Of a stretch of 64,000 nt of DNA, positions 49,786 through 61,284 are shown one piece after another (within the stretch, counting starts at the first letter, position 1; every line of letters starts with the position of its first letter). The DNA is taken from positions 97,379,271 through 97,443,270 of the forward strand of contig CM038229.1 of assembly GCA_021442155.1 (NCBI GenBank). The letters run 5' to 3'. The notes under the pieces were generated by a model. It saw only the letters and a list, made by a program, of their open reading frames with translations, searched no databases and had not been told where the DNA came from. The translations under genes were made by a program, and so were the position numbers. The DNA comes from Cymbidium sinense (taxonomy: Eukaryota > Streptophyta > Magnoliopsida > Asparagales > Orchidaceae).

Positions 49786-50251
49786 CGGGGTCGATGGCAA
49801 TGCTCGACGATGCGCCGCAATGGTGGTCGCGAGATAACCGGACGATGGTGGTGACCGGCGAGATGCGATGATGGTCGGGCGGCGGATGACGAATGGCGGA
49901 TGTGGTTGGCCGATGGGTCGCGAACGGCAAACCGGAGATGGTAACGGCATGATCGACGCCGATAGGAAGAATTGCCGGTGATGGTCCCGAAGGACCGGTA
50001 CGGTAGTTGCGCGGACCGGCCATAGGTTGGCGGCGACGGTGTATGCGGTAACCGGCGATGCCGACGGCGGCTTACGCCGCAGTTGACAATGACCGACAAT
50101 GGTGATGACCGGCCAAGATTGTCGGTGATGGTCGGCGACAGGACCGACGACGAAGTACGCGGCGACCGCTATATGGTTGGCGTCAGCGTGGTACGAATCG
50201 GCGCGAGTCGACGGGCGACCGGCAGCGTAGTCTGGCGGGATGACCGACCGG
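49786..50251. repeat. GC-rich degenerate CGG/GATGGT repeats
   Basis: Short phrases such as 'gataaccgg', 'gatggt' and 'gaccgg' recur irregularly. The long minus-strand frames (for example 49610-50023) arise from this composition and are not credible proteins. Confidence 0.55.
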
Positions 50252-51363
50252 TGATTTTGACCTATCCGAGGTTGTTTGTGAGACTCGATGATGTTAACTG
50301 TATGGAAGAGGTTGAATTGAATCGCCGGATTTTGACTTATCCGGGTTGTTTGCCGAGTATTTGCTCGATGACGCTAACCGCGTGAAAGAGGTTGAATTGA
50401 ATCCGGCCGAGATTTTAACCTATCCGGTTGTTTGTCGAGTCTTTGCTCGATGACGTTAACTGTGGAAGAGGTTGAATTGAATCCGAATTTTGAAGGTTGT
50501 TTGTCGAGTCTTTACTCGATGACGTTAACTCGTGTGGAAGAGGTTGAATCGAACCGAGGATTTTGACCTATCCGGGTTGTTTGTCGAGTGTTACCCGATG
50601 ATGTTAAACCTCATGGAAGGGTGGGTAGTCAACAAGGACCTTTTGACCTATCTAGGTTGTTTGTCGAGTCTTTGCTCGATGACGTTAACTGTGGAAGAGG
50701 TCGTGGGAAGAAAAGACCTTTTGACCCATCTAGGTTATTTGTCGAGTCTTGCCGATGACGCTAACTGTATGGAAGAGGTTGAATTGAATCCACCGAGGAT
50801 TTTGACCCATCAAGGTTGTCGAGTGTTACCCAATGACGTTAACTCAGTATGGAAGAGGTCGTGGAAGTCCACTAAGGACCTTTTGACCTATCTAGGTTGT
50901 TTGTCGAGTCTTTACCATGATGACAACTCGTGTGGAAGAGGTCGTAGGAAGTCCACCAAGGACCTTTTGACCCATCCTATATTGTTTGTCGAGTCTTTGC
51001 TCGATGGACGTTAACCTGTATGGAAGAGGTTGAATTGAATCCAGAATTTTGACCTATCCAAGTTGTTTGTCAAAGTCTTTACCGATGATGTTTAACCTGT
51101 GTGGAAGAGGTTGAATCAATCCGAGGATTTTTGACCTATCCGGAGGTTGTTTGTCGGTGTTACCCGGCGACGTTAACTGTATGGAAGAGGTTGTAGGAAG
51201 TCCACCAAGGACCTTTGACCTATCCTGGTTGTTTATCGAGTCTTTGCTCGATGACGTTAACTGTGTGGAAGAGGTTGTGGGAAGTCCACTAAAGACCTTT
51301 TGACCTATCCTAGGTGGTTTGTCGAGTGTTTGCTCGATGACTAACTATGGAAGAGGTCAATTA
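50252..51363. repeat. ~79-bp tandem array, 14 units of two types
   Basis: The unit is roughly 'ttttgacctatccaggttgt', then 'ttgtcgagtctttgctcgat', then 'gacgttaactgtatggaaga', then 'ggt'. Its tail is either 'gaattgaatccg' (type A) or 'gggaagtccaccaag' (type B). A types predominate at the left and are interspersed with B types from about 50620 on, suggesting block duplication. A plus-strand frame through units (50532-51014) is a by-product. Confidence 0.9.
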
Positions 51364-51640
51364 AAACATCCATTTGTGGTTGTAGCCAAAGTTGCTCCTT
51401 AACCTTGGCCTTGTTTTTCATGAATATGATTGGAAAATCATAATTTGTAAAGCTATATCTCTTCTCAATGTTAAAATATCCTCCAACTTTGACTTGTTTC
51501 TTGGGATGGTAATCAATTAGATATTTAACATGGGTGATCTTCGAGATTGAGAGTTGCCCCCGCCTCGGCAAGGAACAAGGAACAAAGTTTGATGAATCTT
51601 CATTCTTCGCTTGCACTCTTTAAAAGCTTGAAATGATCCA
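51341..51640 (-). pseudogene. Possible protein fragment, family unknown
   Basis: The minus strand has a clean 91-codon frame with normal amino-acid balance, including SISKITHVKYLIDYHPKKQ, FNIEKRYSFTNYDFPIIFMK and KVKEQLWLQPQMDVL. It does not overlap simple repeats except at its last codons and reads more like real protein than neighbouring frames. It lies just before the right LTR-like repeat. It could be a remnant of a retrotransposon or host gene; I do not recognise it. Confidence 0.3.
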
Positions 51641-51744
51641 CCTCGATGGTGGTTTTGATCTTGTTGGAAACTTGGTCCATACAAGATGAAATAATGGGAA
51701 TCAACATCCACGACGGCGCCAAACCGCTATGCTAAAACCAAGGT

Positions 51745-52430
51745 AGTAAAAGTTTACGCCTTTAGCTTTGGGGAGTCCAAAGACACAATACGTGTATTTA
51801 AAGAGTTTAACAATAAAACTGAATTTTAAGTGAAAACCTCAAAAGAGGAAAACCATGGCCTAGCCCAAAGAAAAGCTTTCACTATGTGATCTTCTCGATC
51901 TGGATTACAATTGTATATGAAATGGGCGATGATGTTGGCGACAAAGTTAACGACAATGTGGACAAAGTTATGCCGATGTTGCAACGATGTTTGGCGATGA
52001 ATGACGAAAGTGGTGGTGATGATGGCCGCAATAATGGTCGGCGGCGAGATGTGATGGCGGTGATGGAGGTGGCCCGGCGGTGGTTGACAACCGTCAGTGG
52101 TAACGATTGTGCTTGGAGGATCTTTAGAGCTCTCTCTCTCTCTTGCCTCTCCTCCTTATGAGGAATGAGGGCTTATAGATTGGAGAAGTGGCGTCTGTAA
52201 ATACATGCAAAATCGAACCTATCCTCTCCATTGGGCTGACTCATGATTCCCTTGATCATATGATGTATTTTGTGTATTTGAATGCTCAAATAAAATTAGG
52301 AATTGTAAGATCTTTGGCTTGTTGGAACGGCTGACGGCTTCGATTTGACTATAGTCATATTTGAGAAAGAAATTTAACGATGTCTCAAAGTTTGATATTT
52401 TAGGTCTTGATCTCGTGGGTTCGATTCGAT
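51745..52430. repeat. LTR-like direct repeat, right copy (~0.69 kb)
   Basis: Partner of 47849-48545 with the same block order. Small deletions distinguish the copies throughout. The sequence downstream (52431 onward) turns AT-rich immediately. Confidence 0.65.
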
Positions 52431-53014
52431 TCTTTTTAGGCGTCAATTCGTGTTTATTGAATTTTCAATGTCATATCAATAATAAAAATTTAAATCATTT
52501 TTAATAGTACCATTAAAAGTCATATATATAAACTAAATATTATATATAGATATATAATATCATCGATCGGGAAGAAAGATTAATCCACACGTGATATTGC
52601 TGCAACTCCATACCTAATTCACAACCATATTGGTGGTAATAACAAGCTGTAAGGAAAGAGACGTGAGCAATGAATCTTTATCATGCCAGGCTTAAAATTA
52701 AGTTTTATCGTTAATTCCTCTTAATTAGAAGATATTAATTACGTCATAAAGAATCGCAACTTGATATTATCATACTATCTTATAATTATATTGCTTTCAA
52801 TGAGCTAATCAATGCCCATAAAGCAATGGAGGACATCATTCTAGCGTAGATAGATACTTCTCAACTGCTTAACAATTTACACCCGTAGCTACGTGGCCAG
52901 TTTTATTCTCTCCTTATTATTTGGAGTTTTTTTTTTATTAATTTTAAGGATGGTTTGGGAGGTTCAATTTACCTTTTGAATTGTTAAGAAAATTTAGAAT
53001 TTCAAACACAAGTT

Positions 53015-53020
<6 letters not shown>

Positions 53021-53054
<34 letters not shown>

Positions 53055-53067
53055 ATATATATATATA
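53021..53067. repeat. Compound (CT)n(TA)n microsatellite
   Basis: CT run 53021-53052 followed by a TA run to 53067. The same architecture recurs at 54361-54411. Confidence 0.95.
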
Positions 53068-53479
53068 ATGACCTTAAAATGTTTTTTTATTTTATGGTGG
53101 TTATGAGCACTAGTAGAGCAATAATGGTCATAGCAAACGATGATGAGAACAATAAATGGTAATTAGTGGTGGTCGATAGTAATAGGTGGCTAGTGATGAT
53201 AGTTGTAGTTTAAAATGTCAAAATATTCAAAAAAATTATTTTTAACTCTTTTAAAATAAAATTATTATTATTTAAAAAGTAAAATAAAAAAATTTATTTA
53301 ATAATAAAATAAAAATATATTAAATGAATCTATTTTAAAATACAAGATAATATTGATCCCAATATGCCTTGAGCACTTTTGAATGTTGGTAAATAATTAG
53401 AAGAAAGCTCTCTATTATTGGGCAACTCTTTTATCATTATTATTTCATGCTAAAAATTTATAATAGTAAATATAAATCA

Positions 53480-53660
53480 AGTCTTGATCTATAGGAATAT
53501 CTATAACAACAATATTTTCATGAAAACCTAAAAAAGGAAAAAAAATCATAGGTCCTAACTCACTCAAAATAACTCACTATGTATTTAAAGTTACAAAGTT
53601 TCACTCTTCTCACTCAATGAAAAATAATTGGATTATAAAGTTTTGGAATACTTATTTATC
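53480..53660. repeat. Diverged third copy of the LTR-like repeat
   Basis: Weak but ordered similarity to 47905-47985 and 51815-51890 ('tgaaaacct', 'aaagg', 'ggtcctaactcac', 'cactatgtat'). Confidence 0.4.
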
Positions 53661-54358
53661 CTTCTATAACATTATGGCAAGGCCACATCTACCAAAAAAA
53701 ATAATAGGGCTATAATAATCATATGATAATGATTAGATTAAAAGGCTACTTAGGACCACTGACAGTGGTTGGCTTTAAGCACTCTTCAAAATAGTTTGCT
53801 TGGCTCATTGTTCACTATTCACCTCCCTTCATGTAAAATGAGATTTTATTTATAGAATTTTGAGCGTGATAATTTAGTAAATTTAATTAAAATCTTAAAA
53901 CAATCAATCAAACAGTTTGTGTTGGTTTCATTATAGCATTTAAGTGATTTAATGATATTAGAATTAAGTAATATTAGACTTCTTAAATTTCTTTCATTAT
54001 ATTGCTCAATTACTGTAAGTCAATTAACTTATAAGCATGTTGAATTCTGAGATTGATTGGGCCTTCAATTTATTTGAAGTTTCTTATTATAGTTTAAGTA
54101 TTTAATTTAAATTAATTTGAATTCAAATCGAATCACTTTTAATATCAATAGATTCATTTTATTGACATATTTAATTCATAATAAATTTGTTAAAATCATA
54201 ACTCAAATGATCATTCATTTAATATCAAAAAATTTCAATACATATAATTTATCAAGATTCGTGTCTGATCAATCATATTTTTAGATAATATATCAATTAT
54301 AAGAAACGGTTTTAATTAATATGGGGTGTACGCATAGTCCTCTTAGTAATTATCGCTT

Positions 54359-54360
<2 letters not shown>

Positions 54361-54391
<31 letters not shown>

Positions 54392-54411
54392 ATATATATA
54401 TATATATATAT
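54361..54411. repeat. Compound (CT)n(TA)n microsatellite
   Basis: CT run 54361-54389 followed by a TA run to 54411. Confidence 0.95.
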
Positions 54412-54617
54412 TCTTTTATTCAACTTTTGTACATTAGAGTTTGAACCTATAATAAAATAAATAAAATAGAAAGAAGTGATCGAGATGGCCTCGATTAGGA
54501 AACAACTGAATAATAAAACAGATGCTATATCTCAGTGGCGCAGTATTTGTTGATCCAAAAAAGAAATAATAATAATCAGAATTATTTTCATTGAAATTCA
54601 ATCAGAATGAATCGCAA

Positions 54618-54643
54618 AATAATAATAATAATAATAATAATAA
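54618..54643. repeat. (AAT)n microsatellite
   Basis: About eight to nine AAT/ATA units. Confidence 0.9.
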
Positions 54644-55089
54644 TCAATTAAAATCCCATTTTTCCAGCATTCATCTTTGATTTCAAAGCGTATTGATATA
54701 ATATTATTTTCGTCAACTTAAGCTGATCACGATTTTGATTGATGAAGAAAATTGATGCTTGGTTTATTAAATCAGTGAACAGTGAAGTTTGGTGGGATTT
54801 GGTGTGTTTATAGGGAGTTGTTTGCTTCTATGCTTGAAGTTCTGAAAGCGTAAGCAACTCTTCGAAAAACACCTTTCTATGCAGTGTGTTTAAGGTGGCA
54901 GAATACTCTTTGAGCGTCTTTAAGTAAATATTTTTCTGATACTTATCTCATAATTTAGTCTTTAATCATCTTCGTAATGATAAAACTGATGAGGATTATA
55001 TACTGCTTATTGAATATTCTGAATCTTGATTTGATGTGTGGCGTGAACAAAGCATTAACATAGCAATTATATGGCTTGTTGATATATAG

Positions 55090-55099
55090 CAATAAAGTA
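55090..55099. other. Left target-site duplication of the MULE
   Basis: CAATAAAGTA, identical to 63908-63917 beyond the other end of the element. Confidence 0.85.
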
Positions 55100-55192
55100 G
55101 GATTATTTTTAAAATAGCAGTGTTAATCTTAATTAGCGTTTAGGCACAAAAAAATTTTTTTTAGCAAAATAGTAGTCGTCCGTTTTGGACGG
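55100..55192 (+). repeat. Left terminal inverted repeat of the MULE
   Basis: About 90 bp, pairing with 63812-63907. Apart from small gaps the two agree in GGATTATTTT, AAAATAGC, TTAATCTTAATT, CAAAAAAATTTTTTT and TTTTAG followed by AAAATAG. Palindromes such as CGTCCGTTTTGGACGG (55177-55192) follow, and a second one lies near 55229-55246. Confidence 0.85.
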
Positions 55193-55239
55193 TACTACCG
55201 GTCGTCATCAACGGACGGCTACTAAACCGCGCGTGATCG

Positions 55240-55560
55240 TCCGTTTGTGGACGGCCTATCTCCTATGGCAAAACCCGTGAGCTCCCGATCTACTTTCTTT
55301 CCTATTCCGTCACTCGTGCTCCGTTCGCCCATCGCTCGGCCCGAGATCTCTCAAGAAGCAAACCGGAGGAGCTGTCAAGGAGAGGTCACGCCCTATTTCG
55401 CAAACAAACCGTAAGTGATTTTATTTGTCTTTTTCCCAACCGTCGGCTACTCCTCCTCGATTTCGAAGCCGCCGCTAAGGGAGGTCGCTGCCAGGAGAGC
55501 TCTCATCCGTCGAGTCGCATGCTTGCCAGCGGGATATTTTTCGATTAAGGTAATTTTTTT
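55240..55560 (+). other. Possible 5' leader and first exon of the MULE
   Basis: A GC-richer segment inside the left end contains two good splice-donor contexts, 'aaccgtaagtg' (about 55407) and 'ttaaggtaattt' (about 55546). Plant MULE transposase genes are often transcribed from the TIR. No acceptor could be tied to these donors. Confidence 0.35.
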
Positions 55561-55912
55561 ACGCAATGATAGATCTTGCTTTGTGATAGTTCTAGCAAAA
55601 TCCTTAAGTTATTTACTTTTTGTATTTCTTCCCTGAATGGCACTTATCTTTTGATCATTTTGAAGCGTTATATATATTTAAAGAATAATAATAATAGTTG
55701 TGTAAATGAGTTGTCTTTGTAAAATTTGTGAAATTTGTGAATTGAAATTTGACCTGTATTCAAATTATTAGAAAATTTATTATTCATGTTTAGCTTTATA
55801 GTTCGTAATGACAGTTGATTTGTTTAGCTTCAATTGGATCGACTTTCGTATAATGAAGAGTTTTTGTGAGATGATATTTAACCAAGTTAAGTTACTTTCA
55901 CTTTGGGATTAA

Positions 55913-56004
<92 letters not shown>

Positions 56005-56879
56005 CTAAAACAAGCCACAAAAATAATTCAAATTAATTTTAAGAATGTCAGAAATAATAAAAAAGTTTACATATAAATTAAAGAGTAAATTAATTGAATA
56101 TTATATTAAATATAAATAAAATCTTTATTTGAAATTCAATCAAGAGACCTAATCAATTCTAAATTATTTCTTAAGATCAGGAAGGACCTTAAGAAAATTT
56201 CATGAAATTTTTAAGAATTAATTATTATTTGGTATATTTTAGTTAATTATTTTCTAAGAAATAATTAAATTAATTTCAAAATAATTATAATAATGACTAA
56301 ATATTTCATCTAAGGATAGTAAGAAAAATATTATAGATATTTTTACAAAATTTATTTTAAAATATATACCAATGTAATTAATATTTTATGTAAATTTTCC
56401 CAGGTAACTATTGCCCTTTAGAAATATCTATTAAATTTATGAGTTATTTGGATATAATTTAAATTTTATATATTTTATTTTATAATAAAGATGATTTAAT
56501 TATGGTAATTAAAGTATTAATTATTTAATTTTAATTTTATATTTTTTTCTTGATTGTAGATTTTAATTTGGTTCTCTAGAATTTTAGTTTGTATTTTTAT
56601 GTTTTGATTTGAATTAGTTGTGGATTTTTTACAAGATGAATAATTATGTATTTTATGATTTAACTATCAATAAATCTCTAGTTACTCCTAAAATAGCAGG
56701 TAAATTAAGGAGAATTATGAGTTTGCAAAATATCGCAAACTACAATGCATGTATTATATCTTGAAATATTTTTCTCCTGAAACTGAGAGGAAGAATTCTT
56801 GTGGTTGGAGTTGTTAGTTGAATATGAGTTGAAACTATCGCATAGTTCTTTATTATGATGGCGGCGAATGTTGTTGATA
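55561..56879. other. AT-rich MULE interior, gene-free
   Basis: Contains the (AT)n microsatellite 55919-56003. It could be an intron between the leader and the transposase coding region; nothing in it is recognisable as coding. Confidence 0.5.
55919..56003. repeat. (AT)n microsatellite
   Basis: Pure TA run of about 42 units within the MULE. Confidence 0.97.
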
Positions 56880-59090
56880 ATTTCTTTCCAACCTACATTG
56901 GTGGAAAAAATCGACCAATGTATATCCCACAAAGGACCGTTGGGGTTACAAAAGCGAATCATGAGATCATTGAAGTTAGACCATGCGTCATGTGTTAATC
57001 TTATAGGTTGGTTTCCTATTGGTCTTTATCGCTACACATATTATTGGCGGCCAGTATGTGAATCGGTACTCAACGCGGCGTCGGCAACTGTAGTAATTTA
57101 TGTTGAAGTTCGAGTTAAATTGTGAGTAAAGAGATGTTGCCATTCGAGGAGCATCAGGCTTCAGTGATAATGATCATCACACTTGATTTGCGTAAGCCGG
57201 CAGAAGCGTACATGGTTGTGCCCCTGAAGCTGGTAATGTAGGTACAAGTTAATTAGAGCGTGATGTTGAGGGTGGCGTAGGTGATGGGTATGAAACTATA
57301 CCTTATGCAACAAGTCGATGATGATGAGGATGGCGATAGTGATGCGAGATGAATCTTCTTTAAGGGCAAATATCCATCTTGAAGCGAGCTACTCGTTAGA
57401 AACAAGCCAAAGCAGAGTACTTGCTATCTAACAATGAGTATGTTCGTCATGCTCAAATAACCAGAGAATGGGATGAAGAGCAAACATTTGATGGGCCTTG
57501 AGATGAGTCAACTTTTGAAAGTTGCATTCGAATGCATGAAGGAATGTGCTTTATTGATAAGAAAGCAGTGTTTTGGTTGAGTTGGTATCATAAACAACGT
57601 CGAGTATCGATCATGCCTCAAATAAATCCAAGTTTACCATATTGTGCACTCAATATGCGACCAGACACCTGCGGTGGCGCTTACATCAAGTTCAAGTAAG
57701 AGATTATGAGGTGCATGGAGAATTGGCGGTTTAATACCCGACATACATGTAGTTATTCAGTTCTTGAGTGGGACACGAGCAATGCGGACAGCTATTTCAT
57801 TCGCCATTAAATCATCTGATTTAAAGCCGGGGATTATTGGCGGATTGAGTCAAAATTTAACATCGGTCGATATGAAAGCTTGGGATACGTCGCAAGGCAA
57901 GATTATTTTTGAATTGGGAGGAATCTTACCGTCGTTGGAGATATTCTATGCTATATGCTCAATGCCAGATCGATAGAAATGCATCGTCGAGTTATATCGA
58001 TTTCAGATTATTACGGTCCTTGAGCCTTGATTCTTGGTTGGAATTCGTCAGCTTTATGTGGATGGGACTTTCCTCCTGGTAAGTCTGAGGACTCTACTAA
58101 CTGCGGTCAATTGATGCCAACGATTAGTTCCACTTTCGCAGTAGAATCGAAAGTATTGAGTCGTGGTGTTGGTTTATACGGACACTACTGGGAGATGGTT
58201 CCACGATTACAAGAGGTGATTTGTGCATCATTTCACCGGCATGCGGGGTTGGTCGAGGGCTACTGAGGAGCTATTACCGTGGGTTCGCTTTTACTGACAT
58301 TTGCGAAAACTTCAAAAAATAGTTAGACAACTTGGGATCGACGTTGAATTCATATGCCAAAAAAATGTGGCGGGTATCTTGATGATATCATTTTAGCAGT
58401 GTATGGCGATATCGAACATAAAACAAGAAGCCTGATTGGCTCGTAGCGAGGATGTACATCGTGGTCTAACCCACGATGATGATGGGTACGTATGGCACCA
58501 TGACTACAAATCTTGCTTTAACGGTGTACTTAAGAGAACGCTGGCTTGCCAATTCGAGCAGCGGTCTGCAATATATTATAACATATTCGTTCATGAAACG
58601 CTGGACTCGGCAACATCGGCGAACCGACGACTCCATGTTCTCTCCCGTCTAGGCAAATTTGCGAGTAGTGAACACGAGGCAAGGAGATTTCTGATCCGAA
58701 TTAACAATAATGAGTATCAAGTTTTTTGCTTCCAACAACAACATACAAGGTGGGAGTATGAGAGAATCATATGTCTCGATGTACATGCGGGCGACCATAA
58801 GCTTATCACATGTCCATGTCTCGTCATTTTATGCTTGGGGCAGCGACATATAAACGTTTACGTGCCTCGACTACTACACCTTGGACTACTCGCTTCACGA
58901 AAGCGTTTCATGTCATCCCGTCGCGATGAGTGGCGAACACATCATCGGGACTTCCCAGTACACCCCACCGGATATCAAGAGGAAGTCGTCGACCACGTTC
59001 ATTTGCGATTAATACTATGGATGAAAATACCGAAATCGAACTTGTAGTTTATGTAAAAATAGTGGTCATAATAGAAACGGCGTGCCGCAG
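56880..59090 (+). pseudogene. MuDR-type MULE transposase, frameshifted
   Basis: This transposase would cut and paste the element by binding the TIRs. Pieces follow family order. First is an N-terminal segment ending FPIGLYRYTYYWRPVC (about 57010-57060) and VIYVEV. Next is the MuDR DNA-binding region (FESCIRMHEGMCFIDKKAVF, RHLRWRLHQVQVRDYEV and HTCSYSVLEWD, 57505-57775). Then the MULE core has QLYVDGT (58049-58069; GAT at 58061 is the first catalytic Asp), LISDRHAGL-like sequence (58229-58255, where two bases that would encode the Asp are missing) and ELLPWVR then IVRQLGI and EFICQKMWRVS (58265-58380). CFNGVLKRT follows at 58516-58542. A SWIM-like stretch and CSLCKNSGHNRNG, a CCHC zinc knuckle (59042-59080), close it. 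Many one- to three-base indels break the frame. The longest single frame is 58436-59047. Confidence 0.83.
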
Positions 59091-61284
59091 CGTAGTGTGA
59101 GCTAATTGTGCATTATGGATAAATTGTTACGTCCTATATCGTGTAATCCTAAGTTTCGACATTATAATTAATGCAATATATCTTAGCCAAGGGTCTAATG
59201 CTAATATGTAGTTTAATGGATAAAATTTGGTCCCCGATTAGTTTTACTTGCATTTACCTCACCTAAATCATTTAAATTTAATTGTCTTCCATAACTTTTC
59301 ATCATATTTAAAAGCATCTTTATTCACGATTTTAAATATTTATGGTAAACTTCAAATTGTGCAAGCTACTCCATGCACTATATGTTAAGATTTCATAAGA
59401 CCTTTGTGCTATGATGCAATATTCACCATTATTTATTATGAACAACACATTAGTTCATTGGTTAAGGAATAAATCCCCTTATAACATGCTTTCAGTCACT
59501 AGATGATGATGCTATTAACTTTGCTATGAGGATGGAGCTTTACATGAGTATGGCGAGAATGAGTTATGATTATGATGCTATTAGCTTTGTTAGTCCCCTC
59601 GAAAATAGGTGCTTGAATGTTGTTGTCGTCTCATATTGTGAGGCTATCAATCAATTATTTTGCTTAAAGATGGCTTTCTTGGGTATGTAAATTCGCCACC
59701 AAGTGTATCTCTATGGACATTTTACCGTTGTTTGTTCTTTATTCTTTATTTATAATATTGTCCGTCTGAGCTTTTCATTTTGTCTATTTATTTTGCAGTG
59801 TTATTTATTTATTATAATTTTGGCCATACCTCAAAATTCGGTAAGAAGTACTTGTTTGTAAGTATTTAGGATACCTCGAATTTTCATATTTTAAATGCAT
59901 AAATTACAAACGATATATTTTGAGTTCTTTGATTGATTGGTTGATTATAAAACAAATACATAAAATTCAAATTTTTATTTTTTTGTGTTTGATTGGCTAT
60001 AAATGGAAATCAGTTCTACAGACATATCGAGTTGTTGCGGTAAGTCCCAAACACTAGGTAGGTCCTTGAGCATGGAGGAATGTGCATGGGGCGTCATCAT
60101 TGGTCTCATGAGGGTTTGCCACAATAAGGTCAAGGCATAACGTGGTTTTAGTGAGGTCTTACATTGTGAATTTGATTATGATTAATTTGAGTACATTGAA
60201 AAAGAATTTCTTTATGTTGTGATTTGTGAGTTAGCTTTGATTTTGGTCCCATGGAAATGGTTCGGTGCATCTGAACAGAAATCTGCGTGCGTCGGGCGCG
60301 TCGGTGTTCAACCAACAGGAAGTCGTAGAGAAATCCGTTCGGTTCGAAAATATGAAGCTCTATTCCGGCACCGTTTCACACTGCAGCGGGATTTCGCCCG
60401 GCTTCGTCACAGTTCCTGTAGCGGCGATAATGCGAACGCGGAAATCTGCTGCGTCGGGGAGTCGGCGCATTCGACCAACAGAAGAGTCGTAGAAATCCGT
60501 TCTGGTTCGACGATATGAATTTTTGCTCTATTCGGCACCGTTTCACGACGGATTTCGCCGGCTGCATCACATTTTCTGCAGAATTTACGTGCAGAAAATG
60601 GCCGTATCCGCTTGGCGAAATATAAGAGTCATTCACTAGACCAGATTTCAGCTTCCTTTATAATGGCACATCGCGTACAAATCCCGGCAGCTCAATGGCC
60701 GGAAGCAATTCTCATTCACGCTCTACGACGGCAGCAGATTTCCGTTTGTTGCAGGTTTGGTATAGTCTTTAAAGGATTATTAAGTCATCTGCATATGTTC
60801 ATCTGTAGTCTTTTATGTACATACACTCTATTGTTTATGCTGTAGTTTCTGAGTTCGCTTTGATTTTCAGTCTTTTATGTACATATGCTCTTTCTACATG
60901 TTGATGCATGCTGTTTATAGGTCTCATTGTTCCATTGTAGCAATCATTGTAGCAGTCCTTATTCATCTCTTCCGATGTTTAGCAAACTTGTTGGTTATGT
61001 ATTTAGCTATATGTAATTAGCTATATGTGTAATTAGGAAACATGAAGTTCTAGGTGGCTGTGTAGTGTAATTAGCTATATGTAATTGCAAAAAGTAAAGT
61101 ATAAAAGAATTAGTAGCTTGAGGTTTGTTGCTGTAGAAAATTGGATGTAAAACATCATTAACGTATTTGGTATACATATTTTGTATGGCATATGCTAGGG
61201 TGATGCTTGTTTCTGAGTTTTTAAATTAATTTTGCTCTATATCAATTAGTTTGAATTTAATTGATTTGTCGTGTTATAGGTAGG
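59091..61284. other. Spacer between transposase and mobile domain gene
   Basis: AT-rich and non-coding, except for a tandem duplication of about 150 bp at 60285-60595. Frames 60219-60518 and 60265-60492 fall in that duplication and match nothing. The region may hold the promoter of the downstream gene. Confidence 0.5.
60285..60595. repeat. Tandem duplication, two ~150-bp units
   Basis: Both units carry 'gaaatctgc' with 'gcgtcgg', 'accaacag', 'gtcgtaga', 'gaaatccgttc', 'ggcaccgtttcac' and 'ggatttcgcc'. The boundary is near 60437. Unlike the AT-rich surroundings, it is CG-rich. Confidence 0.8.

Larger units (their letters stand above)
52431..55089. other. AT-rich region left of the MULE
   Basis: No recognisable gene. 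It contains two compound CT-TA microsatellites, an (AAT)n run, and at 53480-53660 a decayed third copy of the LTR-like repeat ('gaaaacctaaaaaaggaaaa', 'actatgtatttaaag'). Confidence 0.55.

Noticed and set aside
48809..50099. Several 80-170-codon frames on both strands
   Set aside because: They overlap in multiple frames of GC-rich repetitive DNA where stops are rare, and the sequences are Arg/Pro/Ser-rich without motifs.
55919..56003. Long AT run as a replication origin or matrix-attachment signal
   Set aside because: Similar AT runs occur at several places in repeats; nothing specific supports a function.
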